Part shown: positions 39,978-48,972 of the stretch, piece by piece | How the letters are laid out: each line of letters starts with the position of its first letter | Position numbering within the stretch: the first letter of the stretch is position 1 | NCBI GenBank assembly: GCA_938084055.1 | Contig: CALKDK010000018.1 | Coordinates: forward strand, 119,116-169,455 | Direction of reading: 5' to 3' | Length of the DNA: 50,340 nt | Source of the DNA: an uncultured Luminiphilus sp. | GTDB lineage: Bacteria > Pseudomonadota > Gammaproteobacteria > Pseudomonadales > Halieaceae | Position numbers and translations under genes: made by a program | The notes under the pieces: model-generated | Told to the model about the DNA's origin: nothing | The model's database searches: none | What the model saw: the letters and a program-made list of their open reading frames with translations, nothing else

Positions 39978-40005
39978 TTGCCGTTTACTCAGGCCTTGTT
40001 ATACT
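39978..40005 (+). promoter_or_regulatory. Predicted sigma-70 promoter of tRNA-Leu
   Basis: TTGCCG (39978-39983) and TATACT (40000-40005) with 16 bases between. The tRNA starts about 29 bases after the -10 box, and the bases between are GC-rich at the likely start. Confidence 0.55.
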
Positions 40006-40033
40006 CCGCCGCCCCAAATTGCCCCTTTTTAGT

Positions 40034-40120
40034 GCCGGTGTGGTGGAATTGGTAGACACAGGGGATTCAAAATCCCCCGCCCTTAAAAGCTTGTCGGTTC
40101 GAGTCCGACCACCGGTACCA
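40034..40120 (+). tRNA. tRNA-Leu (anticodon CAA)
   Basis: An 87-base cloverleaf with a seven-pair acceptor stem (GCCGGTG with CACCGGT, closed by one G-U pair), anticodon stem GGGGA/TCCCC around loop TTCAAAA (anticodon at 40068-40070), a long variable arm, the TTCGAGTCC T loop region and an encoded CCA at 40118-40120. It reads TTG codons. Confidence 0.97.
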
Positions 40121-40152
40121 CCTCTCCAGAGACGTCGCCAAGGTAAGAAACC

Positions 40153-41136
40153 ATGTTTAACGCACTGATCGCTCGACAGTCCGACGACGTCCAGGGCGTC
40201 GCCCTTGAAAGCGCGTCACTTGAAGACCTCCCACAGGGTAACGTTGTTGTCAAAATCGACTACAGCACCCTGAACTACAAAGACGCGCTGGCTTTGACCG
40301 GTGCGGCACCTATTATCCGAAATTATCCGATGGTGCCGGGAATCGACTTCGCTGGCGTCGTAGAGAGCAGTGATGACGATAACTGGCTGCCCGGTGACAG
40401 GGTGGTTCTGAATGGCTGGGGAATTGGTGAGGGACACTCGGGGGGGCTCGCCCAGTACGCCCGGGTCAGCGGCGACTGGCTTGTGGCGCTACCGACTGAC
40501 ATTTCTACCCGCGAAGCGATGTGCATTGGTACGGCCGGCTATACCGCAGCACTTTGCGTGGATGCGCTCGTGGCACACGGTCTCAAACCCAGCGACGGTG
40601 AGGTTCTGGTAACGGGTGCCAGCGGCGGTGTGGGCAGCATTGCAATTGCATTGCTATCGGCGGCAGGTTTCCGGGTCATAGCCTCCACCGGAAAAACAAA
40701 GGAAACTGATTATCTTGAGGCGCTAGGCGCCACGGACCTGATTGATCGAAGCACGCTGGCAGAGGCGGGAAAACCCCTGCAGAAAGAGCGCTGGGCAGGG
40801 GTTGTCGACGCGGTGGGGGGCAATACCCTCGCCAACAGCTGCGCCCAAACCCGGTATGGAGGCGCGGTAGCAGCCTGCGGCCTCGCAGAAAGCCCCGCCC
40901 TGAAAACGACCGTCATGCCTTTTATTCTCAGGGGCGTCACTCTGTACGGCATCGACAGCGTAATGGCGCCTGCGAGTGTACGACTCCCGGCCTGGCAGCG
41001 CCTTGCCAGAGACCTCGATAAAGCCAAACTGGCTTCTATGATCCACGAAATCGACCTCACAGAAGCACTGGAAAAAAGCAGGGAGATTCTCGATGGCAAG
41101 ATACGGGGGCGCCTGCTGGTCAACGTCAATCAATAA
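40153..41136 (+). CDS. acuI: AcuI-like acrylyl-CoA reductase / YhdH-type medium-chain dehydrogenase
   Basis: A 327-residue NADPH-dependent medium-chain reductase of the YhdH/AcuI family, which reduces acrylyl-CoA to propionyl-CoA. The opening FNALIARQSDD, STLNYKDALALTG, the VPGIDFAGVV segment and the nucleotide loop GASGGVGSIAIALL are characteristic. Zinc-binding cysteines of the alcohol dehydrogenases are absent, as expected for this branch. AAGG lies before the ATG. In marine bacteria AcuI is linked to DMSP-derived acrylate detoxification; no other DMSP genes are here. Confidence 0.85.
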   Translation: MFNALIARQSDDVQGVALESASLEDLPQGNVVVKIDYSTLNYKDALALTGAAPIIRNYPMVPGIDFAGVVESSDDDNWLPGDRVVLNGWGIGEGHSGGLAQYARVSGDWLVALPTDISTREAMCIGTAGYTAALCVDALVAHGLKPSDGEVLVTGASGGVGSIAIALLSAAGFRVIASTGKTKETDYLEALGATDLIDRSTLAEAGKPLQKERWAGVVDAVGGNTLANSCAQTRYGGAVAACGLAESPALKTTVMPFILRGVTLYGIDSVMAPASVRLPAWQRLARDLDKAKLASMIHEIDLTEALEKSREILDGKIRGRLLVNVNQ

Positions 41137-41145
41137 GCTCGGCTG

Positions 41146-41754
41146 CTAAAACAACACCAGGGTGGATACGACGACCATCATCCCCGCCGCCACCTTATTT
41201 AGCCAGCGAATGCCACTTCCCCCGCTCAGGCGCTGTCGCAACCACTGACCGCCCAGTGCGTAAAGCGACATAGACAGGAATTCGGTGACCAGAATCACCA
41301 TAAGGACCGCAAGTATCTGTTGGGCAAGGGAGTCTCCCTGGACTAGAAAGCCCGGCAAAAGGGCCAACATGAACGCCCAGCCTTTTGGATTCATAACGGC
41401 TGTTACGAATCCCAGGGTCAGCAGCGCGTAGGCAGATAAATTTCCCATCTCCCCCGCTCCTTGCAGCTGCGGCTCGCTAATCCAAAGCTGTCGCGCGATC
41501 CACAGCAGATAGAGCGCTCCCAGAACCATCAAACCCCTGAACCATTGCATATTGAAGGCCATCATGTTCTGTAACAGCCACACAGACACACTGACCACCA
41601 GCGCAACACCCAACAACTCGCCCAGCATCATCCACAGCGTGCGTCGGTATCCCTCTGAAATACCAAGGGACAGCGCCAGCATCATGCACATTCCGGGGAC
41701 CAGGGAAACCGCCGCAATGGTAGGAATAAACCAAATCAACAGTTCAGGATTCAT
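41146..41754 (-). CDS. LysE/RhtB-family amino acid exporter
   Basis: A 202-residue inner-membrane protein with about six hydrophobic segments. The family motif region LVPGMCMMLALSLGISEGYRRTL and the GFVTAVMNPKGWAFMLALLPG stretch identify the LysE/RhtB group, which exports amino acids such as homoserine or threonine. The substrate cannot be read. It is convergent with the AcuI-like gene and divergent from the glutamate-synthase-like gene. Confidence 0.85.
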   Translation of the reverse strand: MNPELLIWFIPTIAAVSLVPGMCMMLALSLGISEGYRRTLWMMLGELLGVALVVSVSVWLLQNMMAFNMQWFRGLMVLGALYLLWIARQLWISEPQLQGAGEMGNLSAYALLTLGFVTAVMNPKGWAFMLALLPGFLVQGDSLAQQILAVLMVILVTEFLSMSLYALGGQWLRQRLSGGSGIRWLNKVAAGMMVVVSTLVLF

Positions 41755-41804
41755 GATAAAAGATTAAATAATCAGACTCAGTGAGTCCTTGGGAGAGTAG
41801 ATAC

Positions 41805-43337
41805 ATGGTCAAGATACATGACTTCCTGATGCAGGTGATTGAATTCAGTGCAATGGTACTGGCCACACTGATCTTAATTGGGCTCGTCGCGGTGGTGGTG
41901 CTGTACATCATGGACGTGACTCAAACCCAGCAGGCCATCCGCAGAAACTATCCTGTAATTGGCAGGTTCCGCTACCTGTTTGAGCATCTGGGCGTATTCT
42001 TCCGTCAGTATTTTTTTGCCATGGACCGGGAAGAGTTACCTTTCAACCGGGCACAACGGGGCTGGATTGCCCGAGCAGCCAAGGATATTGACCATACTAT
42101 TGCCTTTGGCTCCACCAAACCAATTCACACACCGGGCGATATTCTCTTTCTAAACAGCGCCTTTCCCAAACTGGAAAAAGAGACCGAACTCGCAGCCAAA
42201 ACGCCACTGCGCTTTGGCGAGGGCTATGCTCGAGAGCCCTATGAGACCCACTCCGTGTTCCACATCTCGGCAATGAGCTTTGGTGCATTGTCAGCTCCAG
42301 CCATAAAAGCCCTGTCTATGGGAGCGGCCAAGGCCGGGATACTGCTTAACACAGGCGAGGGCGGTTTGGCTCCCTATCATTTTGAGGGGCAGTGCGACCT
42401 GGTTTTTCAAATAGGCACAGCGAAATACGGTGTCCGCGACCCGGCAGGCCAACTATCCGATGACAAACTCCGGGAAGTGGCTGCCCATCCAAGTGTCAAA
42501 ATGTTCGAGCTGAAGCTGTCTCAGGGCGCAAAGCCAGGCAAAGGAGGGATCCTGCCAAGAGAAAAAGTCACCGACGTCATTGCGAGTACCCGTGGCATAC
42601 CGGTAGGCGAGGATTCCCTCAGTCCCAATCGTCATCCTGACATTGCGACAGTGGATGACCTTGTCACCATGATCCATCGCATTCGTGAGGTCAGCGGAAA
42701 ACCCGTGGGCATAAAGTTTGTACTGGGGCAACCTGAATGGCTTGATGACCTGTGCACTACGATTATCAACCGTGGACTCGACTACGCGCCGGACTTTGTC
42801 ACGGTGGACAGCGCAGACGGCGGCACCGGTGCTGCCCCCCAAAGCCTGATGGATAACGTTGGACTGCCCGCCGATTGCAGCCTGCCCTGGGTCGTGGACA
42901 AGCTGGACGAATACGGACTGCGCCCGAGAGTCAAAGTGATGGCCTCTGGTAAAATGAGCACCCCGTCGGGTGTTGCCGCAGCCCTGTGCCTGGGTGCCGA
43001 CAGTGTCAATACCGCCCGAGGTTTCATGTTTGCCCTTGGCTGTATTCAGGCCCTGCAGTGTAATAAGAACACCTGCCCAACCGGAATCACCACCCATGAT
43101 CCCGACCTGCAAAAGGGCCTGGATCCCGATGTGAAGGCACAACGAGTCGCAAACTATGCCAAAAACCTGATTAAAGAGGTGGAGATCGTGGCGCACAGCT
43201 GTGGTGTCGTTAACGCCTACGAGTTGGGACGGGAACACGCTTACCTGGTTACCGCAAATGGGCTGCCAGAACGCCTTACCAAACGGTATCCCGCGGTGAC
43301 GAGCAATGTCGGCAAACAGATGGGGGAGACGCCGTGA
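41805..43337 (+). CDS. Membrane-anchored FMN-binding glutamate synthase-like protein
   Basis: A 510-residue protein with an N-terminal membrane helix (about residues 16-36) followed by a TIM-barrel like the central FMN domain of glutamate synthase. The 3Fe-4S cysteine pattern CIQALQCNKNTCPTGI and the TVDSADGGTGAAP phosphate region are intact, so FMN and Fe-S are probably bound. There is no glutaminase domain, so a role in glutamate synthesis is not implied; related proteins are called GltS-like. ATG 41805 has GGGAGAG seven bases upstream, better than the GTG at 41781. It overlaps the next gene by four bases. Confidence 0.8.
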   Translation: MVKIHDFLMQVIEFSAMVLATLILIGLVAVVVLYIMDVTQTQQAIRRNYPVIGRFRYLFEHLGVFFRQYFFAMDREELPFNRAQRGWIARAAKDIDHTIAFGSTKPIHTPGDILFLNSAFPKLEKETELAAKTPLRFGEGYAREPYETHSVFHISAMSFGALSAPAIKALSMGAAKAGILLNTGEGGLAPYHFEGQCDLVFQIGTAKYGVRDPAGQLSDDKLREVAAHPSVKMFELKLSQGAKPGKGGILPREKVTDVIASTRGIPVGEDSLSPNRHPDIATVDDLVTMIHRIREVSGKPVGIKFVLGQPEWLDDLCTTIINRGLDYAPDFVTVDSADGGTGAAPQSLMDNVGLPADCSLPWVVDKLDEYGLRPRVKVMASGKMSTPSGVAAALCLGADSVNTARGFMFALGCIQALQCNKNTCPTGITTHDPDLQKGLDPDVKAQRVANYAKNLIKEVEIVAHSCGVVNAYELGREHAYLVTANGLPERLTKRYPAVTSNVGKQMGETP

Positions 43338-45598
43338 CGGTGAGCGGTCGCTTTACATTGCTTACCTCCCTAACCGCAGTGTGCAGCGCGTTCATTCTGG
43401 TGATTACGTTTGCTTATCAGACCTTCGAGCAACGTAAAGTACTTTGGAGCAGCGTACTCGAGGCCCGGATTGCAACTGACCCCCTATTGCCGTCCACCCT
43501 GCACTTTCGCAACCCATCGCTGGCAATCCAACACTTAAATCAACTGAATTCTGGGTTCCCACTTGACTGGAGCATGGTGCTGCATGTCGACGGGGAGATT
43601 CTCGCCGTACACCCGACAGGTAAGGAGGCGGTGCAATCACCACTGCTGGAACGCTCGGGAACGAATCGACTGGAAACGCTCATGGCCATCCAGCGTGTGG
43701 ATAATCTGGAGCCTGGCACCCACGGAAAACCAAAGTTGGGACTGTCCCAGCCGCCACTCATGCTGCTGGTTTCAGTGCCTGTCTTGAGCTCTATCGATCC
43801 TCTTCGTACGGATATTGGCTATAACGCCTACCAGGCACGGCCGTTGAGCAATGACCTCGCTGGCGCACGTTATGTCAATGGGTACATTGAGCAAGGCGTA
43901 TTTTTGGGCGACTTTTTGTTCTCCATGCTGGGAGACCTGCTGCCTGCAGTGGCCTTGATCTTGATCATCGTACTGTTGACGCTGTTTGTCATTCGCGTCC
44001 ATGCGCGCAGTTTGGGCGCACCTCTTCTCCACATGGCTAGAGTTGCTGAAGCCATTGATGCTGAAGAGCTGCCAAATAGAATCGAACTGCCTCCCGGCTA
44101 CGACGAAAACATCGTTCGCATTACCAACGTTCTCAACAGTATGGTGGACGGACTCCGGCAAGCGCGCACCAGACTTGACGTCGACCGTTCGCTCATGGGT
44201 CTCCGGGTCGATTCCACAGCCAGAAAGCTCGATAAAGCTGAGGCAGAGATCGACAAAACTCGACACCAGATACACCGGGTTTCCTACTTCGACCCTGTCA
44301 CAGGCCTCGCCAATCGCCGACTCATGCTGGAACACATGTCATTGTTGATACAAATAGCAGCCCGGGAACGTCGACATCTGGGCATCGTGCTACTGGATAT
44401 CAGCGATATCAGAAAGATTCAGGAAGCCAAGGGTCGCGAAACGGCGGATACCGTGCTCCGTCAACTGGCGACCCGACTGGCACGTCGCGTGCGTGAATCC
44501 GACGTAATCAGCCATGAACCGCTGGCACAGGACATTGCGCGCTTTGACGGCGATGAGTTCTGTGTCGTCATGCATGGCATATATGAAGCCGACGGTGCGG
44601 TAGCCGGTGCGAAACGGCTCCTTGAGGAGCTGGAGACACCAATCCTTGTGGGTGGCGAAAACATCACCCTGAAGAGTTGCGCAGGTGTTGCCATAGCACC
44701 TATCCATGCCCGCAGTCCTGAGGATCTGGTACGCGCGGCTGACGTGGCGCTGAGTACCGCTCGCTTTCAGAACAATAGGCAAGTTGCATTATTTGACAGC
44801 GATATGGACAAACGCGGCAGTGAGCGCTTCCAGTTGGAAGCTGACCTGCGCAATGCGGATTTCGACCAGGAATTCTATCTTGTATACCAACCCCAGATTA
44901 ATCCGGTTTCGGGGGACGTTGTTGGTATGGAGGCGCTGCTCCGCTGGCGACATCCCCAGCGCGGCGAAGTACCGCCATCAAGATTCATTTCAATCGCAGA
45001 GCAAACGGGACAGATGACAGCCATCGGGTCCTGGGTATTGAGACGAGCGTGTGCAGACTTTAATGCCATGTGTCAGGTGACGCCGCCCCCGCCCCGAGTC
45101 TCAGTCAACGTGTCCACAGCGCAATTCGATGAGCGCTTTGTTGATTTTGTTAAGGGTACTATCGAGGAGTATGGACTGATGCCGAGGCAACTCGGGCTGG
45201 AATTGACAGAGAGTATTCTGGTGGGGTCAGTTGACCAGGCTATTTCCCACCTGAAAACCCTGCACGAGGAAGTCGGCATCCACATATCCATCGACGACTT
45301 TGGCACCGGCTATTCATCTCTGGCGTATCTCTCCAGGCTGCCCATCGACGAGCTGAAGGTCGATCGCAGCTTTGTACTGGCCATGGAAAGTGACCCCTCC
45401 GCGATTCAACTAACCGAAGCCATCGTGGCTATCGCCAGAAAAATGCATCTATCGGTCATCGTCGAAGGCGTCGAGACGGCGGCACAACTTGCCTTGATCA
45501 AAGCTATGGGGGTAGATGGTATCCAAGGCTATTATTTCAGCAAGCCGCTCACCCTGGGCGATATGGGCGCCTTCCTGGAAAATGCAGGCCAAATTTAA
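43334..45598 (+). CDS. Membrane GGDEF/EAL cyclic-di-GMP protein with intact EAL
   Basis: A 754-residue protein with an N-terminal membrane helix, a periplasmic region of about 170 residues, a second helix (ALILIIVLLTLFVI), a HAMP-like stretch and a coiled coil. A GGDEF domain (about 320-490) and an EAL domain (about 500-750) follow. The GGDEF motif reads DGDEF in RFDGDEFCVVM, so cyclase activity may be reduced. The EAL domain keeps EALLRW, ELTES, DDFGTGYSS, LKVDRSF and VEGVET, so it should hydrolyse c-di-GMP. GTG 43334 overlaps the upstream gene, implying translational coupling to the glutamate-synthase-like protein. Confidence 0.88.
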   Translation: MTVSGRFTLLTSLTAVCSAFILVITFAYQTFEQRKVLWSSVLEARIATDPLLPSTLHFRNPSLAIQHLNQLNSGFPLDWSMVLHVDGEILAVHPTGKEAVQSPLLERSGTNRLETLMAIQRVDNLEPGTHGKPKLGLSQPPLMLLVSVPVLSSIDPLRTDIGYNAYQARPLSNDLAGARYVNGYIEQGVFLGDFLFSMLGDLLPAVALILIIVLLTLFVIRVHARSLGAPLLHMARVAEAIDAEELPNRIELPPGYDENIVRITNVLNSMVDGLRQARTRLDVDRSLMGLRVDSTARKLDKAEAEIDKTRHQIHRVSYFDPVTGLANRRLMLEHMSLLIQIAARERRHLGIVLLDISDIRKIQEAKGRETADTVLRQLATRLARRVRESDVISHEPLAQDIARFDGDEFCVVMHGIYEADGAVAGAKRLLEELETPILVGGENITLKSCAGVAIAPIHARSPEDLVRAADVALSTARFQNNRQVALFDSDMDKRGSERFQLEADLRNADFDQEFYLVYQPQINPVSGDVVGMEALLRWRHPQRGEVPPSRFISIAEQTGQMTAIGSWVLRRACADFNAMCQVTPPPPRVSVNVSTAQFDERFVDFVKGTIEEYGLMPRQLGLELTESILVGSVDQAISHLKTLHEEVGIHISIDDFGTGYSSLAYLSRLPIDELKVDRSFVLAMESDPSAIQLTEAIVAIARKMHLSVIVEGVETAAQLALIKAMGVDGIQGYYFSKPLTLGDMGAFLENAGQI

Positions 45599-45622
45599 GC
45601 TTTGACCCGCCAAACCGCCCGA

Positions 45623-45904
45623 TCAGGGCTGCTCGTTCTCAATGTCCGCACCCGACTCCACGAGGTCACGTTTCCGCGCGTCCTGCACCTGATTCATACA
45701 GTCGCGGAAACTGTCCACTACCTTATCAACACCTGATGGATTCAGACCGCCGGAATTTCCGGCTACCGAGTAGGTGGAGTAAACCGCACCGGCGGTGAGC
45801 ATTGACCAAGAAACGACGTGGACAGGAATACCCCGCTCTTTCATTTCATTGGCCAGGGCTATGAATTGGTTGGTGGCTTCCATCTGTTGGTCTTGATCAG
45901 ACAT
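45623..45904 (-). CDS. DUF3144-like protein
   Basis: A 93-residue cytoplasmic protein resembling the DUF3144 group: FIALANEMKERG near the N-terminus, then a central VSWSMLTAGAVYSTYSVAG and a C-terminal helix with FRDCMNQ. No function is established. It is convergent with the GGDEF/EAL gene. Family membership is by eye and weaker than for other small proteins here. Confidence 0.6.
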   Translation of the reverse strand: MSDQDQQMEATNQFIALANEMKERGIPVHVVSWSMLTAGAVYSTYSVAGNSGGLNPSGVDKVVDSFRDCMNQVQDARKRDLVESGADIENEQP

Positions 45905-46041
45905 TCCCGCTTATCTCTTAATCGACTGCCGTGGGGATAGTGTAGCAAAGCATGCCAAAAGCCTCACGTAATTAACCCCTCATATTGAGAACGGTGGAGG
46001 CTTGCTGTAGCCTTCCAACACTTTTGCCCGGCCCATAAAAA

Positions 46042-46974
46042 ATGCGCTCACGCGACTTACCACAGCCGGTTCGCGCCCTTGCATCCCTCGTCTGCCTGAC
46101 GGGCACGGCGTCTCTTTTCAACTTGCAGGCGCATGCAGAGACCGTCCTGTCGGGACAGCTGGGGTTGGGTTACGAATACGACAGTAATGTGTCCGTCGAT
46201 GAGTTGGACCGAAGCAGCAGCATTGGCGACAACGGCCTGTTATTTTCAGCCGAACTTGGCGTTGATCATGACTTTACTGACGAAACCTCTGGCTCTCTTT
46301 CCTATGCCTACTCACGCATAGACTACAACGAGTTTGATTTCCTCAGTCGGGAAACCCACATACTCGGTGCGAACCTCAGTTCCAGCTGGGATCCAGTAAC
46401 AGCAGGCATCAATTATTTCTACATCGAAGCGATGCTCGATGGTGATAACTTCCTCACCTATCACCGAATATCACCCTCGCTCTCTGGTTTTGTAAGTAAA
46501 AAATGGTTTTTACGCGCCGCCTACGTTTACGGGGATAAAGCGATTGCCAATCGGCCCGGACGGGACGCTGCGAACCATGGCGCAGAAATGGACGTCTACT
46601 ATTTTTGGCAGGGCCTGCGTCGCTACATCAACCTGGGATTTGTTTATCGTGACGAGGACAGTCGGGCCGCGAGGTTTGATTACACGGCTCATCAGATCAA
46701 ATTGCGCATGGTGCAGCGTTTTGAAATATTCTCAAGGCTATCAACCCTGGAGATGGGACTACGCTACGAAAATCGCGATTACAGCAGCCCAACGCCCAGC
46801 ATAGGGGAGCGTCGGAAGGATGAACGTTACAGAGCGGGGCTCGAACTTGAAATTCCCCTGACTGAACAAGTCAACTGGCAGGTTTACAGTGGCTACAGTG
46901 ACTATTATTCGAACCTGCCCTCAGCAGACTATGACCAAACGGTTGTGGGAACACGAGTTGAATTCAACTTCTGA
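46042..46974 (+). CDS. Predicted outer-membrane beta-barrel protein
   Basis: A 310-residue protein with a signal peptide (ALASLVCLTGTASLFNLQAHA, cleaved after AHA) and alternating hydrophobic strands ending in aromatic residues, finishing VEFNF with a C-terminal Phe as in outer-membrane barrels. Phrases such as GLGYEYDSNVSV near the N-terminus recall the DUF560/surface lipoprotein assembly modifier and related porin-like groups, but I cannot assign a family firmly. No clear ribosome binding site is visible before the ATG at 46042. Its stop lies four bases from the convergent protease stop. Confidence 0.65.
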   Translation: MRSRDLPQPVRALASLVCLTGTASLFNLQAHAETVLSGQLGLGYEYDSNVSVDELDRSSSIGDNGLLFSAELGVDHDFTDETSGSLSYAYSRIDYNEFDFLSRETHILGANLSSSWDPVTAGINYFYIEAMLDGDNFLTYHRISPSLSGFVSKKWFLRAAYVYGDKAIANRPGRDAANHGAEMDVYYFWQGLRRYINLGFVYRDEDSRAARFDYTAHQIKLRMVQRFEIFSRLSTLEMGLRYENRDYSSPTPSIGERRKDERYRAGLELEIPLTEQVNWQVYSGYSDYYSNLPSADYDQTVVGTRVEFNF

Positions 46975-46978
46975 AAAT

Positions 46979-48895
46979 TCAGAGCGCCAACAAACCATAA
47001 CCGTAAATATCGTCTCGACCCGGCGGCCCGATATCCACTGCTGCAGCATACAGACGCGCAATCACATCCATTTCAGGGTCCCGATGCTTCAACAGTGCGG
47101 CCGCCGTCACGGCGAAAGGCACGGCGAATGACGTGCCTGAAGAAGAAGCATAGCCACCACCCGCCACGGCGTGTCGCAAATTGACGCCGGGAGCGGCGAG
47201 GTCGAGGTAGTCACCTCGATTAGCCATACGAAACGCTCTTCCCTGCTGATCCACAGCCGTCACTGCGACCACCGTTTGGTAAGCTGCAGGATACTGTGGA
47301 CGGGCCATTGGACCACCATTTCCGGCAGCTGCCAGTACCATCACGCCCTGCTCTATCACACGCTGGAGGGCCACTTCCAACAGTCGATTTGGCGGCCCCG
47401 CGAGGCTGAGATTGACGGCATCAACCTCCGAGGACAACAGCCAATCCAACGCCCTGACCAAGCTTACTGTGCTGGCTATTTCACCCCGGCTCTCGTCACG
47501 TTCGAATACAGCTGCCGCGAAGATTTCTGCGTTGGGCGCCAACCCGCGTAATTGCTCTGCATCGGCAGCGATGATGGATGCAATCGCGGTGCCGTGAAAA
47601 TTGGGCAAATCTTTTGCCTTGGTAAAGGGTCGGGCCGAGATGCGCGCTCCGGCAAAGACCGGATGACTGGTGTCAACCGCGCTATCCACAATTCCGATGC
47701 GCAGGTCCATGGCAGCGATGTCCCCGGGAAACGGCATGGCCTCCAGAGGCGCGATACCCGCCTCATAAAGCTCGGTCTCGGGAGTACCCGCGGTGTAAAT
47801 GTGGTTCAAATCAACCTCAGCGCGGTCTGAACCCACGACGTCTATGATCCCATCCCGGGCAACAGAAATATCGAAACTGGCAGGTGCGGCTACCTCAGCC
47901 AGACGTAAACCCAGACCGGGCAAATCAGTAAATTCATCAAAAATATAGCCTTCGTCCGCGAGCTCATCAAAAACCTGGGGCTCCGCCATGACCAGCCACT
48001 GGCCACGATGAATCCGGCGTTCATCCATACCAATATCCTGCTCGATATCGTCTATCAACTCATCTACTTCGGCCTCGAGGCGAGCCTCGGCTGTGTTAAC
48101 CATCGCAAGTTGGGCCAGGACAATCGCCCCCTCCTCGACCTGTTCATCAATGTTACCGATGATGCCGCTCTCTGCTATATCCGCAACCTGCTCCTCGGCC
48201 GACTCTTCCACCGACTCATCCACCGATTCCGCGACCTGCTCCTCCACCGTTGATTCGCTGGCATCGGTTACCGCGTCCTCAACAACCTCCTCTGCCGCAG
48301 CATCAACCTCTTCTTCGACTCCTTCCGCTACCGTGTCCTCCGCAGCGGCAACCACGGACTCTTCAACGTCGGCTTCGACTTCCTCTTCGACGCTTTCCTC
48401 GGTGACATCAACTACCTGTTGTTCCGTGGCTTCTTCCACGTCGGCTTCCACGGCGGACTCGGATTCTTCAGCCACCGACTCCTCAACAGAGTCCTCAGTC
48501 ACCTCAACAACTTCCTCTTCCAGCTGTTCCTCGACCTGTTCCTCAACCTGTTCCTCGACCTCCTCTTCGACGGGATTGGGTAAGCCGCCGAAGGTTAATT
48601 CATCCTCAACCGCATCCTCGGCATTATCGACGACCTCCTCTTCTACACTTTCCTCAACAACTTCCTCGACCTGCTCTTCCGTAGATTCGGTCGTGTCATC
48701 GGCAATTTCCTCCTCGACCTGCTCCTCAACCTCTTCCTCCACCTCATCCTCAACCTCTTCCTCTGCGGCGTCATCGCCACCGAACGTAAATTGGGCGTAG
48801 ACGGGTGTGGCTTGCAGGGAGGCTCCCAGCAGCATTGTGAGGACAAGCGCCATTGCCGCTTTATGGCATTGCGTCATTTCAGAGAGTATGTGCAT
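46979..48895 (-). CDS. Secreted subtilisin-like (S8) serine protease with a long Glu/Val-rich repeat region
   Basis: A 638-residue secreted protein. A signal peptide ends after QATPVYA. Residues about 40-262 are a low-complexity acidic region of VEE, EEQVEE and VEESVEE repeats. A globular region of about 100 residues follows, then the S8 catalytic domain (about 395-635) with Asp404 (GIVDSAVDT), His434 (FHGTAIAS), oxyanion Asn (AAAGNGG) and Ser589 (GTSFAVP), so the triad is complete. AAGGA lies seven bases before the ATG. It is divergent from an ECF sigma factor gene, and its promoter carries the same element. The acidic part may act as a propeptide, calcium-binding spacer or binding surface. 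Confidence 0.85.
   Translation of the reverse strand: MHILSEMTQCHKAAMALVLTMLLGASLQATPVYAQFTFGGDDAAEEEVEDEVEEEVEEQVEEEIADDTTESTEEQVEEVVEESVEEEVVDNAEDAVEDELTFGGLPNPVEEEVEEQVEEQVEEQLEEEVVEVTEDSVEESVAEESESAVEADVEEATEQQVVDVTEESVEEEVEADVEESVVAAAEDTVAEGVEEEVDAAAEEVVEDAVTDASESTVEEQVAESVDESVEESAEEQVADIAESGIIGNIDEQVEEGAIVLAQLAMVNTAEARLEAEVDELIDDIEQDIGMDERRIHRGQWLVMAEPQVFDELADEGYIFDEFTDLPGLGLRLAEVAAPASFDISVARDGIIDVVGSDRAEVDLNHIYTAGTPETELYEAGIAPLEAMPFPGDIAAMDLRIGIVDSAVDTSHPVFAGARISARPFTKAKDLPNFHGTAIASIIAADAEQLRGLAPNAEIFAAAVFERDESRGEIASTVSLVRALDWLLSSEVDAVNLSLAGPPNRLLEVALQRVIEQGVMVLAAAGNGGPMARPQYPAAYQTVVAVTAVDQQGRAFRMANRGDYLDLAAPGVNLRHAVAGGGYASSSGTSFAVPFAVTAAALLKHRDPEMDVIARLYAAAVDIGPPGRDDIYGYGLLAL
48109..48775 (-). 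repeat. Coding repeat region: Glu/Val-rich segment of the protease
   Basis: Irregular tandem repeats of CTCCTCCAC/CTGCTCCTC-type codon runs encode about 220 residues dominated by Glu, Val, Ser, Ala and Asp. Short units such as VEEEVEEQVEE and VEESVEEEV recur without strict period, and the tag FTFGG before it reappears as LTFGG inside it. Replication slippage would change its length. Confidence 0.8.
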
Positions 48896-48909
48896 GATTC
48901 AGTCCTTGA

Positions 48910-48920
48910 CCCCTTTGGGG
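48910..48920 (-). other. Small hairpin in the protease mRNA leader
   Basis: On the minus strand CCCC-AAA-GGGG folds into a four-pair stem directly before the AAGGA ribosome binding site; the adjoining GGGG (48921-48924 on this strand) offers an alternative pairing with the CCCC. Confidence 0.35.
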
Positions 48921-48936
48921 CCCCAGTATGGTACTG

Positions 48937-48962
48937 ACGTTTTAACCGGTAGGTGCATTCCC
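48937..48962 (-). promoter_or_regulatory. Predicted ECF-type promoter of the protease gene
   Basis: Minus-strand GGGAAT (48962-48957), 17 bases, then CGT (48939-48937), with CTACC-N2-TTAAA inside the spacer. The same element at the same spacing precedes the divergent sigma gene. Transcription would start about 35 bases before the protease ATG. Confidence 0.65.
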
Positions 48963-48972
48963 ATATCCATGA

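Noticed and set aside
48093..48800. Ser/Thr/Cys-rich open frame on the plus strand, 235 codons
   Set aside because: It is the exact antisense of the protease's Glu/Val repeat; its composition is fully explained by complementing GAG and GTG codons, and it lacks a ribosome binding site.
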